A DNA stretch of 64,000 bases, from assembly GCF_900128505.1 (NCBI RefSeq), contig NZ_LT669940.1, positions 840,883 through 904,882 on the forward strand, in the 5' to 3' direction. This document shows positions 1 to 10,075 of this stretch, one piece after another. Made by a program: the position numbers and the translations under genes. The DNA comes from Parabacteroides timonensis (GTDB lineage: Bacteria; Bacteroidota; Bacteroidia; Bacteroidales; Tannerellaceae). The notes under the pieces were generated by a model. That model was not told the DNA's origin. It searched no databases and saw only the letters and a program-made list of their open reading frames with translations. How positions within the stretch are numbered: position 1 is the stretch's first letter; each line of letters opens with the position of its first letter.

Positions 1-900
1 TTAGGTAAAGATGCTCCGAAAAAGAACAATGCTTCTTTGCGAACGAATGGCATTGAAGTGAGTTTAACCTGGAAACAACGGGTAAATAATGATTTCAGTT
101 ACTCTGTTACCGGAACTTTATCTGATAACCAGACTGAGGTTACAAAATATAATAATCCGACACAGATTATCTCTGATAAGACATACTTTAAAGGACAAAA
201 GCTCGGTGATATCTGGGGATACGAAACCGATCGTTTCTTTACCAGTGAAGATGACGTTAAGAATTCACCGGATCAATCGGCTATCCATGCTAAATGGAAT
301 CCGGGAGATATTAAATATAAAGATCTGAATAATGATGGTAAAATTGATTGGGGAGATAACACCGCTTCTAATCCGGGTGATAAAAAGGTAATCGGTAACA
401 ATACTCCACGTTTCTTGTATGGACTGACATTTGCCGGTCAATATAAAGATTTTGACTTCAGTGTCTTCTTCCAGGGAGTTGGAAAGCGGGATGTTTTTAT
501 CGGCTCTATGACTTATTTTGGTTTCCAGGGTAATAAGTATTTTGATAATGTTCATGAACATAATATGAATTACTGGACGGAAGACAATACCAATGCTTTC
601 TTTGCCCGTCCGTATGCAACCGGTGAAGTGAGCAAAAATCAGCAGACACAATCCCGTTTCATTCAGAACGGTGCTTATTTACGCTTAAAGAATCTGCAGC
701 TTGGATATACGTTGCCGAAAACGTTGTTGCAAGGGGTAGGTATTGAAAAACTCCGCTTTTATTTCAGTGGTGAAAACTTGCTTACTTTCTCGAAATTAAT
801 CGATGGCATTGATCCGGAAGGTACAGTTGGTAGCTGGGGGGATGGAAAATCCTATCCGATGTCTTTGGTTTGTTCATTTGGTGTAAATCTAACTTTTTAA
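1..900 (+). CDS. SusC-like TonB-dependent outer-membrane transporter, C-terminal part
   Basis: This is the C-terminal end of a TonB-dependent outer-membrane glycan transporter of the SusC/RagA family. The reading frame is open from base 1 with no start, so the gene begins upstream of the window and about 299 codons are seen. Alternating amphipathic strands rich in aromatic residues run through it, with typical SusC phrases such as GDIKYKDLNNDGKID, RFLYGLTFAGQYKDFDFSVF and GAYLRLKNLQLGYTLP. It ends in Phe, as outer-membrane barrels usually do. The SusD partner starts 12 bases after the stop, the standard arrangement. The substrate cannot be read from this part; the plug and N-terminal domains are outside the window. 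Confidence 0.95.
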   Translation, partial: LGKDAPKKNNASLRTNGIEVSLTWKQRVNNDFSYSVTGTLSDNQTEVTKYNNPTQIISDKTYFKGQKLGDIWGYETDRFFTSEDDVKNSPDQSAIHAKWNPGDIKYKDLNNDGKIDWGDNTASNPGDKKVIGNNTPRFLYGLTFAGQYKDFDFSVFFQGVGKRDVFIGSMTYFGFQGNKYFDNVHEHNMNYWTEDNTNAFFARPYATGEVSKNQQTQSRFIQNGAYLRLKNLQLGYTLPKTLLQGVGIEKLRFYFSGENLLTFSKLIDGIDPEGTVGSWGDGKSYPMSLVCSFGVNLTF

Positions 901-912
901 TTCTATAGACGT

Positions 913-2628
913 ATGAAAAAGAAATTATATATATGCGCTTCAATCCTTGCATCTTTTTTGATCAGTTGCGATTCATTCCTGGAGAGAGAACCGTTAGATA
1001 AGATCAGTAAAGAAGTTTATTTCAAGACCTCAAAAGACTTGGAGTTGTATGTGAATCAGTTTTACACGAAATTTCCGGGCTTTGGAGGTTTTGGTATCGG
1101 GTATTTTGGAGACGACCGTAATAGTGACAATATGGTACATGAAGACTATGATGTCCGTTTGGCCGGTTACAAAACGGTATCAGGAAACGCCAGTGATGCC
1201 GGCTGGAAATGGGAAGATATTCGCTCTGTAAACTATATGTTGGCAAATTTGGGAAATCTGGAAAGTTCATTCGATGAGAGTAAACCTTATATCGGTGAAG
1301 CCTATTTCTTCCGTTCTTATTTATACTATTCTCTTTTGCAGAATTTTGGAGATCTGCCCTGGGTAAATCAACCTTATGATACAGAATCTGAAGATTTATA
1401 TAATCCACGTGTGTCTCGTAACATCATTGTCGACTCTATGTTGGTAGATTTGGATAAAGCTATCGAGTATATGCCAGAGAAAGCAAATGTTGTTGATGGA
1501 CGTTTGTCAAAGGAAGCTGCCTTATTATTCAAGTCACGTGTAGCATTATTTGAAGGTTCTTGGGAAAAATATCACAATGGAACAGATTTTGGTGTAAAGA
1601 ATGCTGATTATAACAAGTACTTCCATATTGCAGCAGACGCTGCTAAGCAACTTATGGATATGAATAAGTACGCATTATTTACCACAGGTGATCCAAATAC
1701 AGCTTATTATCAGTTATTCAACAAAACGGACTTTAAAGACAATACTGAAGTAATTTTGGCAAGAACCTATTCGTTGGTATTGGGTTTGACACATAGGGCA
1801 CAAAACTATCTTCTTTACAGAGGATCACGAACGGGGCTTAGTAAGGAATTAGTGGATGACTATCTTTGTCTGGATGGTAAACCAACTGCTTCTCATCCTG
1901 AATATTCTGATAAAAATCTGCTGAGTGTAGTGAAAGATCGTGATCCTCGTTTGGCTCAGACCATGTGGATCCCGGGTGATCTTCGTGTCGGCATAGGGGA
2001 AAGGCCTTTGTATTTTGAAAAACCTTTTATTGATTTGACGGGAGAAAATAACTGTTCAACCGGCTATCAGTTAAAGAAAGGTTCAGATCCTTATTGTGTA
2101 GATACAGAGAATGCAGAAACGGGTTCTATCGTGTTCCGGTATGCCGAAGCTCTGCTGAACTATGCTGAGGCTAGAGCTGAATTAGGTGAACTTACTCAGG
2201 ATGATGTAGACAAAACTATTAATCAACTTCGGCAGCGTGTAGGTGTGGCGGATTTGAAATTGAATGCTATCACTAATGACCCGAACTGGAAGTTCCCGGC
2301 AATCTCACCGATACTTAACGAAATACGCAGAGAGAGACGTGTTGAATTTGCTTGCGAAGGCTATCGGCTTCCGGATTTGATGCGTTGGAGAGCACATGAA
2401 GTGTTTGGTAATAAACGTCTGAAAGGTTTTTATTTCAATCAGTCGGAATTTCCGGGAATGGAACCAGGTAAGGATATTCTGTTAGATAAAGATGGATATG
2501 TTGATCCCTATCAGGTTTCTTTGCCGGAGGGCTATAAGTTCAACCCTAACCGGGATTATCTGTTGCCACTGCCAACCACTGAACTTGTTTTAAATACGAA
2601 TTTGAAACAGAATCCAGGCTGGAAATAG
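913..2628 (+). CDS. SusD/RagB-family glycan-binding lipoprotein
   Basis: Surface lipoprotein of 571 aa that caps the SusC transporter and binds the glycan. The signal peptide ends in the lipobox LISC with the lipidated Cys at residue 19. The SusD TPR-type helical fold is visible in the segments YFFRSYLYYSLLQNFGDLPW and YAEALLNYAEARAELGE. The C-terminal family signature NEIRRERRVEFACEGYR, followed by LPDLMRW, lies at about residues 470-495. The length is usual for the family. It is cotranscribed with the SusC gene just upstream. A weak hairpin followed by T-rich sequence lies after the stop, so the next gene may be partly uncoupled. Confidence 0.95.
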   Translation: MKKKLYICASILASFLISCDSFLEREPLDKISKEVYFKTSKDLELYVNQFYTKFPGFGGFGIGYFGDDRNSDNMVHEDYDVRLAGYKTVSGNASDAGWKWEDIRSVNYMLANLGNLESSFDESKPYIGEAYFFRSYLYYSLLQNFGDLPWVNQPYDTESEDLYNPRVSRNIIVDSMLVDLDKAIEYMPEKANVVDGRLSKEAALLFKSRVALFEGSWEKYHNGTDFGVKNADYNKYFHIAADAAKQLMDMNKYALFTTGDPNTAYYQLFNKTDFKDNTEVILARTYSLVLGLTHRAQNYLLYRGSRTGLSKELVDDYLCLDGKPTASHPEYSDKNLLSVVKDRDPRLAQTMWIPGDLRVGIGERPLYFEKPFIDLTGENNCSTGYQLKKGSDPYCVDTENAETGSIVFRYAEALLNYAEARAELGELTQDDVDKTINQLRQRVGVADLKLNAITNDPNWKFPAISPILNEIRRERRVEFACEGYRLPDLMRWRAHEVFGNKRLKGFYFNQSEFPGMEPGKDILLDKDGYVDPYQVSLPEGYKFNPNRDYLLPLPTTELVLNTNLKQNPGWK

Positions 2629-2658
2629 AAATTGTTTATTTTTTAGCCAAATGAAATA

Positions 2659-2695
2659 AAGGGTGTGTCAGTCAATTTTGATGCACCCTCTATTT
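2659..2695 (+). terminator. Weak terminator after susD
   Basis: Imperfect hairpin with arms AGGGTG and CACCCT plus an interrupted inner stem, followed by CTATTTTTAAA. The inner mismatches make it weak, and read-through into the phosphoesterase gene is likely. Confidence 0.4.
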
Positions 2696-2750
2696 TTAAA
2701 CTATGAGATTATACCAAAGGACCTCAATTAATTATATAATAATAAATAGA

Positions 2751-5240
2751 ATGAAACATATTTTAGTGAGTTTATTGACTGCCTGTAGCATGTCTGTAGC
2801 TGCGGCCCCATATACGGGACGAGTCTTTTTAGATAAAAACGGGAATCATACTTATGACAAAGGGGAAAAGGTCATTGCCGGTGTCTCTGTCTCCGACGGA
2901 CTGAACGTGGTGCAGACGGACAAGGATGGGGTATTTCATCTGCCCGGCCATATCGACGAACGTTTTATTTTCATCACTATTCCGAGTGGTTACAGGGCGG
3001 AAACGTTTTACCAGCGGATTACAAACGAACAGACCGCCTATGATTTTGAATTACAGCCGGCAAATCCGAAAAGTGTGAAGCCTGATGGCAACCACCGTTT
3101 TATTCATATTTCAGACACACATATGTACGAATCGTACCGGACGGCTGCAGATGGTTATGCAGCCAGCTCGAAGTATCTGCGGAACTATGTCGAAAACGAA
3201 AATATCGCATTTGTTATCCATACAGGTGACATTGCACGGGAGGGTTTCGCCTCTTATAAGGAATTTTTGAATAATGAGAATATGCCTTCTTCGCAAGTCT
3301 TCTATTGTGTAGGTAATCATGACCTGGGTGAAGGTAAGTATGGAGAAGAATCTTTTGAGAATTATTTCGGACCAGCCTATTATTCTTTTGAAGTTGGTAA
3401 CATTCACTATATTGTGACTCCGATGGCACACGGAGACGGCAAGCCAAGTTATACGAATGAAAGTATCGGCCGCTGGCTGAAGAATGACCTGAAATTTGTC
3501 GCTCAGGAGAAGCCGGTTATTGCGTTTAATCATAGCGTGATGAGTGCTGACGGCCATTTCCGCTTTGGGAGTGAAAAGGAGGGGTATATTGATCTGGCAG
3601 ACTATAATTTGAAAGCTTGGATTTATGGGCATTGGCATCATGATCGCATGTACAGCTACGACGGTTCGGACGTGCAGATGATCTGTTCACCGGGATCTGT
3701 ACGTGGCTCGTACGACCATTCACCTTCGTCGTTCCGCGTATTGACCTGCGGGGCACAGGGTGAACTTTCTTCCGAGATTCGTTATCCTTATATCGACAAG
3801 GCAGTCACAATCGCTTCTATCGATAATGGACGGTCGGCCGTTACACCGGAAGGTAAAGTGCCATTATCCGTCAATGCCTATTCGTCCGTTTCGCCGACAC
3901 GAAAAGTGACGTATAGCTGTTTTAGCGGTGGAAAAGAGTACAAAGGAAATGTGTTGAAACAGCGGACTGATTTCAACTGGAGTACGGATATGGTATTGCC
4001 TCCCACGCTTGACGGGCAGATTGTGACTGTCAAAGTTGAAGCTCTGTTTACCAATGGCGAGGTGGCCGGGGAGAGCGCTTCATTTCGTTATCGAAGTGCT
4101 CCGGATATTCAGGTAAAGACCGGAGACGACTGGACAAATCTGTTGCAGACACCGGCTCATGTGCCGGACATTAAAGATACATTGCACCTGCCTTTGCAAC
4201 TGGCGTGGGTACAAAATATCGGTGCCAATATATATTTTACCTCTCCTTTGGTTTACCAAGGTAACGTGTATGCTGCTTCGTTGGATGACAACGGACTGGG
4301 GAAGGCTTCAGTGCTTTGCATGGAGTCCGGAACAGGAAAGATACGTTGGCAGTATCCTTTGCATCATTCCGTACGTAGCAGTATTGCGGCAGAGGATGGT
4401 TGCATTTTTGCGCAGGATGTTAACGGATGGTTGTATGCTATCGATGCCGTAACAGGCAAATTGGCCTGGGAGAAAGATTTGAAAATGAATAAGCAGGTTC
4501 CACTGGATGATGGTTTGGTTGCAACTAATGGAGTTGTCTACGCCGGCACAGGGTATTCTTTGTGCGCTTTTCGGGCTAAGACTGGTGAACTGATATGGCA
4601 GAATAAAGATTGGGATACGGGGCATGGAACAGTTGCTACACTGACGGTTCACGATGGTATACTGGTCGGTCATGCTTTTTGGGAGGCAACCTATGCTAAC
4701 GATGCCCGTACAGGGCGCAAATTGTGGAGCAAGGGATTCGGTTTCGGTAGCTCGATGGCCATGCATAGCGGTTTGCTCTATTGTCTTTCTGATCGTTCGC
4801 TGTCTGTACGCGAAGCGAAAACCGGCAGGATGATCGTGCAGAAAAAGTATGACTTCGAGTTAAAGAATCTTTCTACGCCACTTGTGACGGATTGTGAGAT
4901 CATCTTTGGAACAGCAGAAAATGGGGTGGTGGCCGTAGATGCATCGACTCTGGAAGTGAAATGGCGTTTCCGAACGGGACGAGCCATGATCTATACAGTT
5001 CCGACACTGGGCGATCCGGCATCACCTGTTGAAACTAGTCCTGTTTTGTCCGGCAATATCGTGTATGTCGGAGCTTCGGATGGATATTTGTATGCTCTCG
5101 ATCGGCAAACAGGTCAGTTGTTGTGGAAGCATGCAATGGGGGCACCCGTTTTGGGAACTGTCGCTGTTTCCGGAAATGCCTTATTCGCTGTTGACTTTTC
5201 CGGTAATATATACGGGTTCGTGTCTCAATCTTTATATTGA
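2751..5240 (+). CDS. Secreted calcineurin-like metallophosphoesterase fused to a PQQ-type beta-propeller
   Basis: Predicted secreted protein of 829 aa from the ATG at 2751, where the signal peptide MKHILVSLLTACSMSVAAA begins; the frame is open further upstream but that part is not signal-like. After a small beta domain (TGRVFLDKNGNHTYDKGE), the binuclear-metal phosphoesterase motifs appear in order: HISDTH near residue 119, GDIAREG near 158, GNHD near 188, FNHS near 262 and GHWHHD near 292. From about residue 480 the protein is a string of PQQ/WD-like blades (GKIRWQYPL, GKLAWEKDL, GELIWQNKD, GQLLWKHAM). The first half matches the Bacteroidetes metallophosphoesterase family found in polysaccharide loci; the propeller fusion is unusual. 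The substrate is unknown. It lies between SusD and a large glycosidase-like gene. Confidence 0.85.
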   Translation: MKHILVSLLTACSMSVAAAPYTGRVFLDKNGNHTYDKGEKVIAGVSVSDGLNVVQTDKDGVFHLPGHIDERFIFITIPSGYRAETFYQRITNEQTAYDFELQPANPKSVKPDGNHRFIHISDTHMYESYRTAADGYAASSKYLRNYVENENIAFVIHTGDIAREGFASYKEFLNNENMPSSQVFYCVGNHDLGEGKYGEESFENYFGPAYYSFEVGNIHYIVTPMAHGDGKPSYTNESIGRWLKNDLKFVAQEKPVIAFNHSVMSADGHFRFGSEKEGYIDLADYNLKAWIYGHWHHDRMYSYDGSDVQMICSPGSVRGSYDHSPSSFRVLTCGAQGELSSEIRYPYIDKAVTIASIDNGRSAVTPEGKVPLSVNAYSSVSPTRKVTYSCFSGGKEYKGNVLKQRTDFNWSTDMVLPPTLDGQIVTVKVEALFTNGEVAGESASFRYRSAPDIQVKTGDDWTNLLQTPAHVPDIKDTLHLPLQLAWVQNIGANIYFTSPLVYQGNVYAASLDDNGLGKASVLCMESGTGKIRWQYPLHHSVRSSIAAEDGCIFAQDVNGWLYAIDAVTGKLAWEKDLKMNKQVPLDDGLVATNGVVYAGTGYSLCAFRAKTGELIWQNKDWDTGHGTVATLTVHDGILVGHAFWEATYANDARTGRKLWSKGFGFGSSMAMHSGLLYCLSDRSLSVREAKTGRMIVQKKYDFELKNLSTPLVTDCEIIFGTAENGVVAVDASTLEVKWRFRTGRAMIYTVPTLGDPASPVETSPVLSGNIVYVGASDGYLYALDRQTGQLLWKHAMGAPVLGTVAVSGNALFAVDFSGNIYGFVSQSLY

Positions 5241-5284
5241 TCACAGACAATACAAAGTATGAATTGAATAGAAAAACAGATAAA

Positions 5285-8275
5285 ATGAAAAATGTAAGAT
5301 TATTAATGAGGTTGTGTTTATTACTTTTTTTTGTTAGCTTTCAAATGCAGGCACAAGAAGTAAAGCAGATAGTATTACCTTACGAAGCGTCGCAGTTATT
5401 GAATTTCTCAGCGAAAGAAATTCAGAAGTATATTTATTTAAGGACTAAATTATTTGTGCCGATTCAATCGATAGAGGCTGAACATTCTATTTCTGAGGCA
5501 ATTGTACTCAGAGATGACAACTGCTTGTCCATTGAAGAATATTCGATTGAAACGAAAGGGAATAGTCTGTATATTAACGGAGGATCGGATATCGCTGTAT
5601 TGTATGGCGTTTATTCATACGCGGAGTTGCTGGGTGTCCGTTTCGCTTTACATGGAGACGTGATACCCGATGAACCGTTCCGTGGTTCGTTATTGCAATG
5701 CGAAAAAAAGAATGGTAAGCCGTTATTTGCATTGAGAGGGTTATTGCCTTTTCATGATTTTCCGGAAGGACCTGACTTATGGAATGAAGACATGTATAAA
5801 TTGTGTATGGCACAGATGGTAAAGATGAAGATGAATTTTTTCTCCTTGCATACCTATCCGCATGTCGAACCGAATGTCTGGGTCGGCCTGTCTGAAGATA
5901 CGGATGAAAAAGGGAATGTAACCTATTCTTATCCGACAACACTGGCTAACACAAGCCGTCCGGGAGCCTGGGGATATTCTGCTATGGATACACGCGACTA
6001 TTGCTGTGGAGCTTCTACCCTCTTTAAAGATTCGGTGTATGCCAGTCCGTTGGTGGAAGGACTTCTGCCCTGGCCGAAAGGACAGGAACAAATGAATGAG
6101 GTGTTCAATCGTACCGGAGCTTTATGGGATGATGCTTTCTCTTTCGGAAAGCAGCTGGGGATTCGTTTTTGTGTAGGTTTGGAGACACCTCTGTCTATTC
6201 CCAAAGAAGTAACAGAACGATTGAAAGAAAAAAATATCGACCCCGGAAGCCGTGAAGCAAAACAATTGCTGTATAAAGGTATCTTTTCGCGCATACAGAA
6301 GAGGCATCCCCTGGATTATTTTTGGTTGTGGACACCGGAGGGATGGACTTGGGGTACTCCTTCTAAGGAATCTATACAGAGTACAGTGGAAGATGTCCGG
6401 ATCGCTCGTTCCGTATTGTCAGAATTGGGTGATCCTTTCGGTTTCGGGTTAAGTGGTTGGGTATTGGGACCGCCCAACGATACGAAGTTGTTTGATAGAC
6501 ATCTGCCTGCCGGTGATTTCATGTCTTCGTTAAGCCGTTTGGTAGGACAGGAGCGTATCGATCTCGGATATAAAGAACTTCCGGATAGCCGTATGAAAAT
6601 GCCCGTTCTTTGGCTGGAAGATGATCCTGCCTTGACCACACCGCAATTTTGGGCGGGACGTTTACGCAGTGATATTGCAGAAAGTTATGCAGCTGGTTGT
6701 AGTGGTATAGTCGGTAATTTCTGGAGAACCCGTTCTATCGCTCCCAATATTATAGCCATGGCTGAAGCCTGTTGGGAACAGGAGGACTGGAATCCGGATT
6801 TCGGAAAGCCGTATCAGTATGTACCTGAACCGACAAACGATATCCGGATAGGCGGTGTAGGGACAAACTACTACAGGCATATCAAAGGAACGGAAGACCA
6901 GTACCTGTACAATACTCAGCGTTACGACCTGGAGGGGTTTAAAGTGAAGGTTCCCAACGGAAACTATAAAGTGACTTTCCTGTTCAGTGAAACAAAGTTC
7001 GATCAGCTTGGACAGCGTGTCTTTCATTTGAAGGTACAGGACTCGGAGGTATTGCGGAATATCGATGTATTTAAAGCTGCCGGACGTGATAGTGCTTATA
7101 CGATTACTTCCGGTATGGTTAAGGTGGATAATTATACATTGGATATTCAGTTTGAGCCGGTGGTCGGTCCTACGTTTCTATCCGGATTTGTGATCGAAGG
7201 AAAAACAGCTGATGTAAATCAAATCAAAGGAACGCCTTACAGACGGTGTATTGACGTGGGAGGCGGTTTATATAAAGATTTTGAAGCTGATTTGAGTGAA
7301 CAGGTAGGAAATAAGCAGCAAAGATCCCGGGATATGTCTTCCACTTCCCTGTATCAGGATTATGCATGTCATGAATTCGGACCGGAGGTAGGTAACCGGG
7401 TGGCTGCCATTTTTGAATCGTTAGACGGTACAGTCGGAAATGAGGGACATTTGGGATTCCGTATGCCTCGTCCGGCTGCCTGGATCACCGGCCCGGGAGT
7501 CATTCAGCCTAATGAAATTCCCTGGGAAGAAGAAGCCGGCAAATATGCATTTGTCGATTCTTTATATGCCTTACGGGATCAGGTCAAAGGAAAAGGAAAT
7601 AAAGCCCGTTTTGATTACTGGCTGAATACTTTCTCTTGTTTGCGGGCGATGGGAGAATTGGGATGCATGCGCGGACTGTTGGATAACCGGATGAAAGAAT
7701 TGTCAGCCCAACCGTCAGAGAATGCGAAGTGCTCTTTTGTAGAAGATAAAATCCTCCCTCTGCGGATTGATCTGTCACGCAAATGGGAACAGATGATCGG
7801 CTATCTGATGCAGACTGTATACACTTCGGGAGAGCTGGGAACTCTAATCAATCTGGAATCGCAGACCCGTAAAACTTACGGATTTCTAACTAAATACGAT
7901 CAGGAACTGGAAGTAGCCTATGGGAAGAAGTTGCCAGCTGAAATATATTTGTCTGAAACCTACTCACAGTCTCCCCGCCTGATTGTTCTTAATGAGCGTA
8001 CAGTTATCGGAAAAGGAGAGGCGTACAAAATGGAAGTCACTGTATTGGGTACGAATCATATCGATGAGGTCCCGGTGTTAATGTATCGCGAGCTAGGGAA
8101 AGGGAAATTCAAGGCAAAGAAAATGACCCTTGAGAAACAACAGACCTTTAGTGTGCAGCTACCGGATAGTACAGAAAAAACAATTGAATATTATATTACG
8201 ATAAATGTTGACGGAAAGAAATTATCTTATCCGGCTTCCGCTCCTGAAGTGAATTTGACTTGGGTGAAGTTATAA
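5285..8275 (+). CDS. Large secreted glycoside hydrolase-like protein: GH67-type N-domain, barrel, malectin domain
   Basis: Secreted protein of 996 aa. The ATG at 5285 gives a signal peptide ending SFQMQAQ; the frame opens 16 codons earlier with TTG. Residues about 25-130 resemble the alpha-glucuronidase N-terminal domain (SAKEIQKYIYLRTKLFVP, YINGGSDIAVLYGVYSYAEL). A probable TIM barrel follows (MVKMKMNFFSLHTYPHV, DYFWLWTPEGW, MPVLWLEDD). Residues about 520-640 are a malectin-like carbohydrate-binding domain (RYDLEGFKVKVPNGNYKVTF, GFVIEG). The rest is an alpha-helical segment and a C-terminal beta-sandwich. The layout recalls GH67/GH115 alpha-glucuronidases, some of which act on 4-O-methyl-glucuronic acid, but I cannot assign a family or catalytic residues. 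It directly follows the phosphoesterase gene and ends at a terminator. Confidence 0.75.
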   Translation: MKNVRLLMRLCLLLFFVSFQMQAQEVKQIVLPYEASQLLNFSAKEIQKYIYLRTKLFVPIQSIEAEHSISEAIVLRDDNCLSIEEYSIETKGNSLYINGGSDIAVLYGVYSYAELLGVRFALHGDVIPDEPFRGSLLQCEKKNGKPLFALRGLLPFHDFPEGPDLWNEDMYKLCMAQMVKMKMNFFSLHTYPHVEPNVWVGLSEDTDEKGNVTYSYPTTLANTSRPGAWGYSAMDTRDYCCGASTLFKDSVYASPLVEGLLPWPKGQEQMNEVFNRTGALWDDAFSFGKQLGIRFCVGLETPLSIPKEVTERLKEKNIDPGSREAKQLLYKGIFSRIQKRHPLDYFWLWTPEGWTWGTPSKESIQSTVEDVRIARSVLSELGDPFGFGLSGWVLGPPNDTKLFDRHLPAGDFMSSLSRLVGQERIDLGYKELPDSRMKMPVLWLEDDPALTTPQFWAGRLRSDIAESYAAGCSGIVGNFWRTRSIAPNIIAMAEACWEQEDWNPDFGKPYQYVPEPTNDIRIGGVGTNYYRHIKGTEDQYLYNTQRYDLEGFKVKVPNGNYKVTFLFSETKFDQLGQRVFHLKVQDSEVLRNIDVFKAAGRDSAYTITSGMVKVDNYTLDIQFEPVVGPTFLSGFVIEGKTADVNQIKGTPYRRCIDVGGGLYKDFEADLSEQVGNKQQRSRDMSSTSLYQDYACHEFGPEVGNRVAAIFESLDGTVGNEGHLGFRMPRPAAWITGPGVIQPNEIPWEEEAGKYAFVDSLYALRDQVKGKGNKARFDYWLNTFSCLRAMGELGCMRGLLDNRMKELSAQPSENAKCSFVEDKILPLRIDLSRKWEQMIGYLMQTVYTSGELGTLINLESQTRKTYGFLTKYDQELEVAYGKKLPAEIYLSETYSQSPRLIVLNERTVIGKGEAYKMEVTVLGTNHIDEVPVLMYRELGKGKFKAKKMTLEKQQTFSVQLPDSTEKTIEYYITINVDGKKLSYPASAPEVNLTWVKL

Positions 8276-8384
8276 TATTTCAACAATGATATCAGTGCAT
8301 GGAAATGTTGTAATTTGTGGAACGTCTCGATTGAATAGGTGTTGGTTAAGGAATACAGATTTTATAATTGTAAAATAGGCATGA

Positions 8385-8416
8385 GAGGATATCCTTAGTT
8401 GGATATCCTCTTTTTA
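8385..8416 (+). terminator. Rho-independent terminator
   Basis: Perfect 10-bp arms GAGGATATCC and GGATATCCTC around a TTAGTT loop, followed by TTTTTATA. It closes the susC-susD-phosphoesterase-hydrolase operon. Confidence 0.85.
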
Positions 8417-8457
8417 TATGAATACTGAATGTTATTAGTGTATGTAGCTCTGTTAGG

Positions 8458-8523
8458 CAATAATAATCCACGGAATAGACAATTTTTTGCTATTTTATAA
8501 GAAATGAATACTATCTATATTTG
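8458..8523 (+). promoter_or_regulatory. AraC-1 operator copy 1 plus -7 element
   Basis: Starts with CAATAATAATCCAC and continues GGAATAGACAATTTTTTGC then TATTTTA. Copies with the same 14-base head and the same TTTGCTATTT tail lie at 10995 and 25344. The -7 element TATATTTG (8516-8523) starts exactly 58 bases after the first base of the site, as at the other two copies. Internal AATAGnCAA and TTGCTATT form a partial inverted repeat, which suits a dimeric activator. It still faces a dead GH97 gene. Confidence 0.8.
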
Positions 8524-8600
8524 TTATGCTTTAAATAACTATTATATTCTTATTTGTGTATGAATTTTAAAAATAGTATATATGAATTAGGATTTTGGAA

Positions 8601-10075
8601 ATGACAACACATTTTCGCTATGATTCAGCAAGGCTGGAGGTGCAGCATGTCGTCTGGCTTTTTCCGGATGCTCCGTGGTTCGGGTACAATAGAAGGTGAA
8701 GGAGATGGACGGATTTAATCCGGAGGGATTGCCGGATAAAGAAACGACGCGGAATTACTTTGGACATACACTTTCCGTACCCAGCGGTCGGGCGGAATAT
8801 CTGCCACTGGACTTCTCTGTGAAGAATCAACGGTGTTACTAGGGATATGTTGAAAGAAGAGGTGGTTGTCGGATATCCGGTTTTTCAGGATGAAGATATT
8901 AACTGGGCCAGTGGAGTTTGTACCGAATATGGTGATGACGAGGTCATGGTCGTGAAAGAAGTGTTCCTATGAAAAGCTCTTGGATGAAGACGCAGTTTTC
9001 CTTCTGTCCGGAATATGCCGATCCACGATATGGATGGTTTTATTACCCGATTATGTATCTGTCTGGAGAGTGATTTTATATGGAACGAAACCGGGTGTAT
9101 TGACAGACTCCCATCTGATAGAACTATTGAATCCAGATCCGGACCCCACTTATGACTTTTCATGGGTGAAGCCCGGTATGGCTGTTTGGGATTGGAGAAT
9201 TGACGGGGCTGAATGGGACGACTTTACCTATTCGATGTCTTATCCCTCCTGGATACGAATGGTCGATTTTGTAGCAGAACAAGGATTTAAATATCTGGTA
9301 TTGGATGCAAATTGGTACGGGCCGGAATTTGAATCGGACTCCCATCCGGTGGAAGGTGATAAGGCAAAAGATGTACAAAACCTGATCGCTTACGGTAAAG
9401 AGATGGGGGGGGTATCTGGTTGTACCTGAATGATGTGGGCGGAAGAAAATCTCCCATAGAAGAGATGCTGAAACAATATGGTTGCCGGTCCGGTAGATAT
9501 GAATAACGGCATGTTCGATCTTCGCCAGGGACCTACGACCCGTGTAGACGAAAATCAACCGGTACCCTCTACACTGGTTTCTGAAGCTGCACGTACATTG
9601 ATTGTTTTCTCCGGTGTGACTATCCTTCCAGATACCCCAGAGTTTTACAAGAAATATCCGGCTCTGCTCGATTTCCTTTCTTCCCAGAAGATGCCTTGGA
9701 AAGAAAGTCGTACACTGGCTGGTGAGATCGGGGAATATATTGTTATGATGTGGCAGACAGAAGAAGTCTATCCTTGTTGTATCTACTTTCTTGCCGGAGG
9801 TATATGCAACAGATCAGATCAAACCTACAGTGAGGTATCATCGGGATGGTCAGGTTATTTCCCGTATTTATTTTGAACCAGGTAAACGAACCACGGTTAC
9901 AGATGGTAACGGACGTATGGTACTGGAAGTTAGTAATCCGACTACTTTTCCTGCCGATGTGAAAATCTACTCGGAAGTATCGGCAGAGGCTCGTAAAACT
10001 CCTTTGATTTTGAGTAGTGATAGAATAGAAACGATCCGTCTGAATCCAGGTGAATTGAAAACTGTTCTGTTATAG
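8601..10075 (+). pseudogene. Decayed GH97-family glycoside hydrolase
   Basis: Remnant of a GH97 alpha-glucosidase/alpha-galactosidase gene broken into at least six frames. N-terminal pieces lie at 8601-8699 (LEVQHVVWLFPDAPW) and 8705-8842 (AEYLPLDFSVKNQ), then 8843-8970. The catalytic barrel start is in frame at about 9040-9410 (WRVILYGTKPGVLTDSHL, SWVKPGMAVWDW, KYLVLDANWYGPEFE). A frameshift falls at a run of eight G (9405-9412), after which GIWLYLNDVGG follows. Near 9480 an internal deletion removes roughly 150 codons including the expected catalytic base region, because the text jumps to AGPVDMNNGMFDLRQGP. Another frameshift lies near 9800, and the C-terminal domain ends at 10075. The WRV, SWVKPG and AWDW phrases identify GH97. 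The operator upstream is intact, so decay looks recent or the promoter is retained by chance. Confidence 0.88.

Larger units (their letters stand above)
8276..8600. other. Intergenic region with terminator and AraC-1 site
   Basis: No gene is seen here. The first half holds the terminator of the upstream operon. The second half holds an AraC-1 type operator copy and a TATATTTG -7 element aimed at the GH97 pseudogene. Confidence 0.8.
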
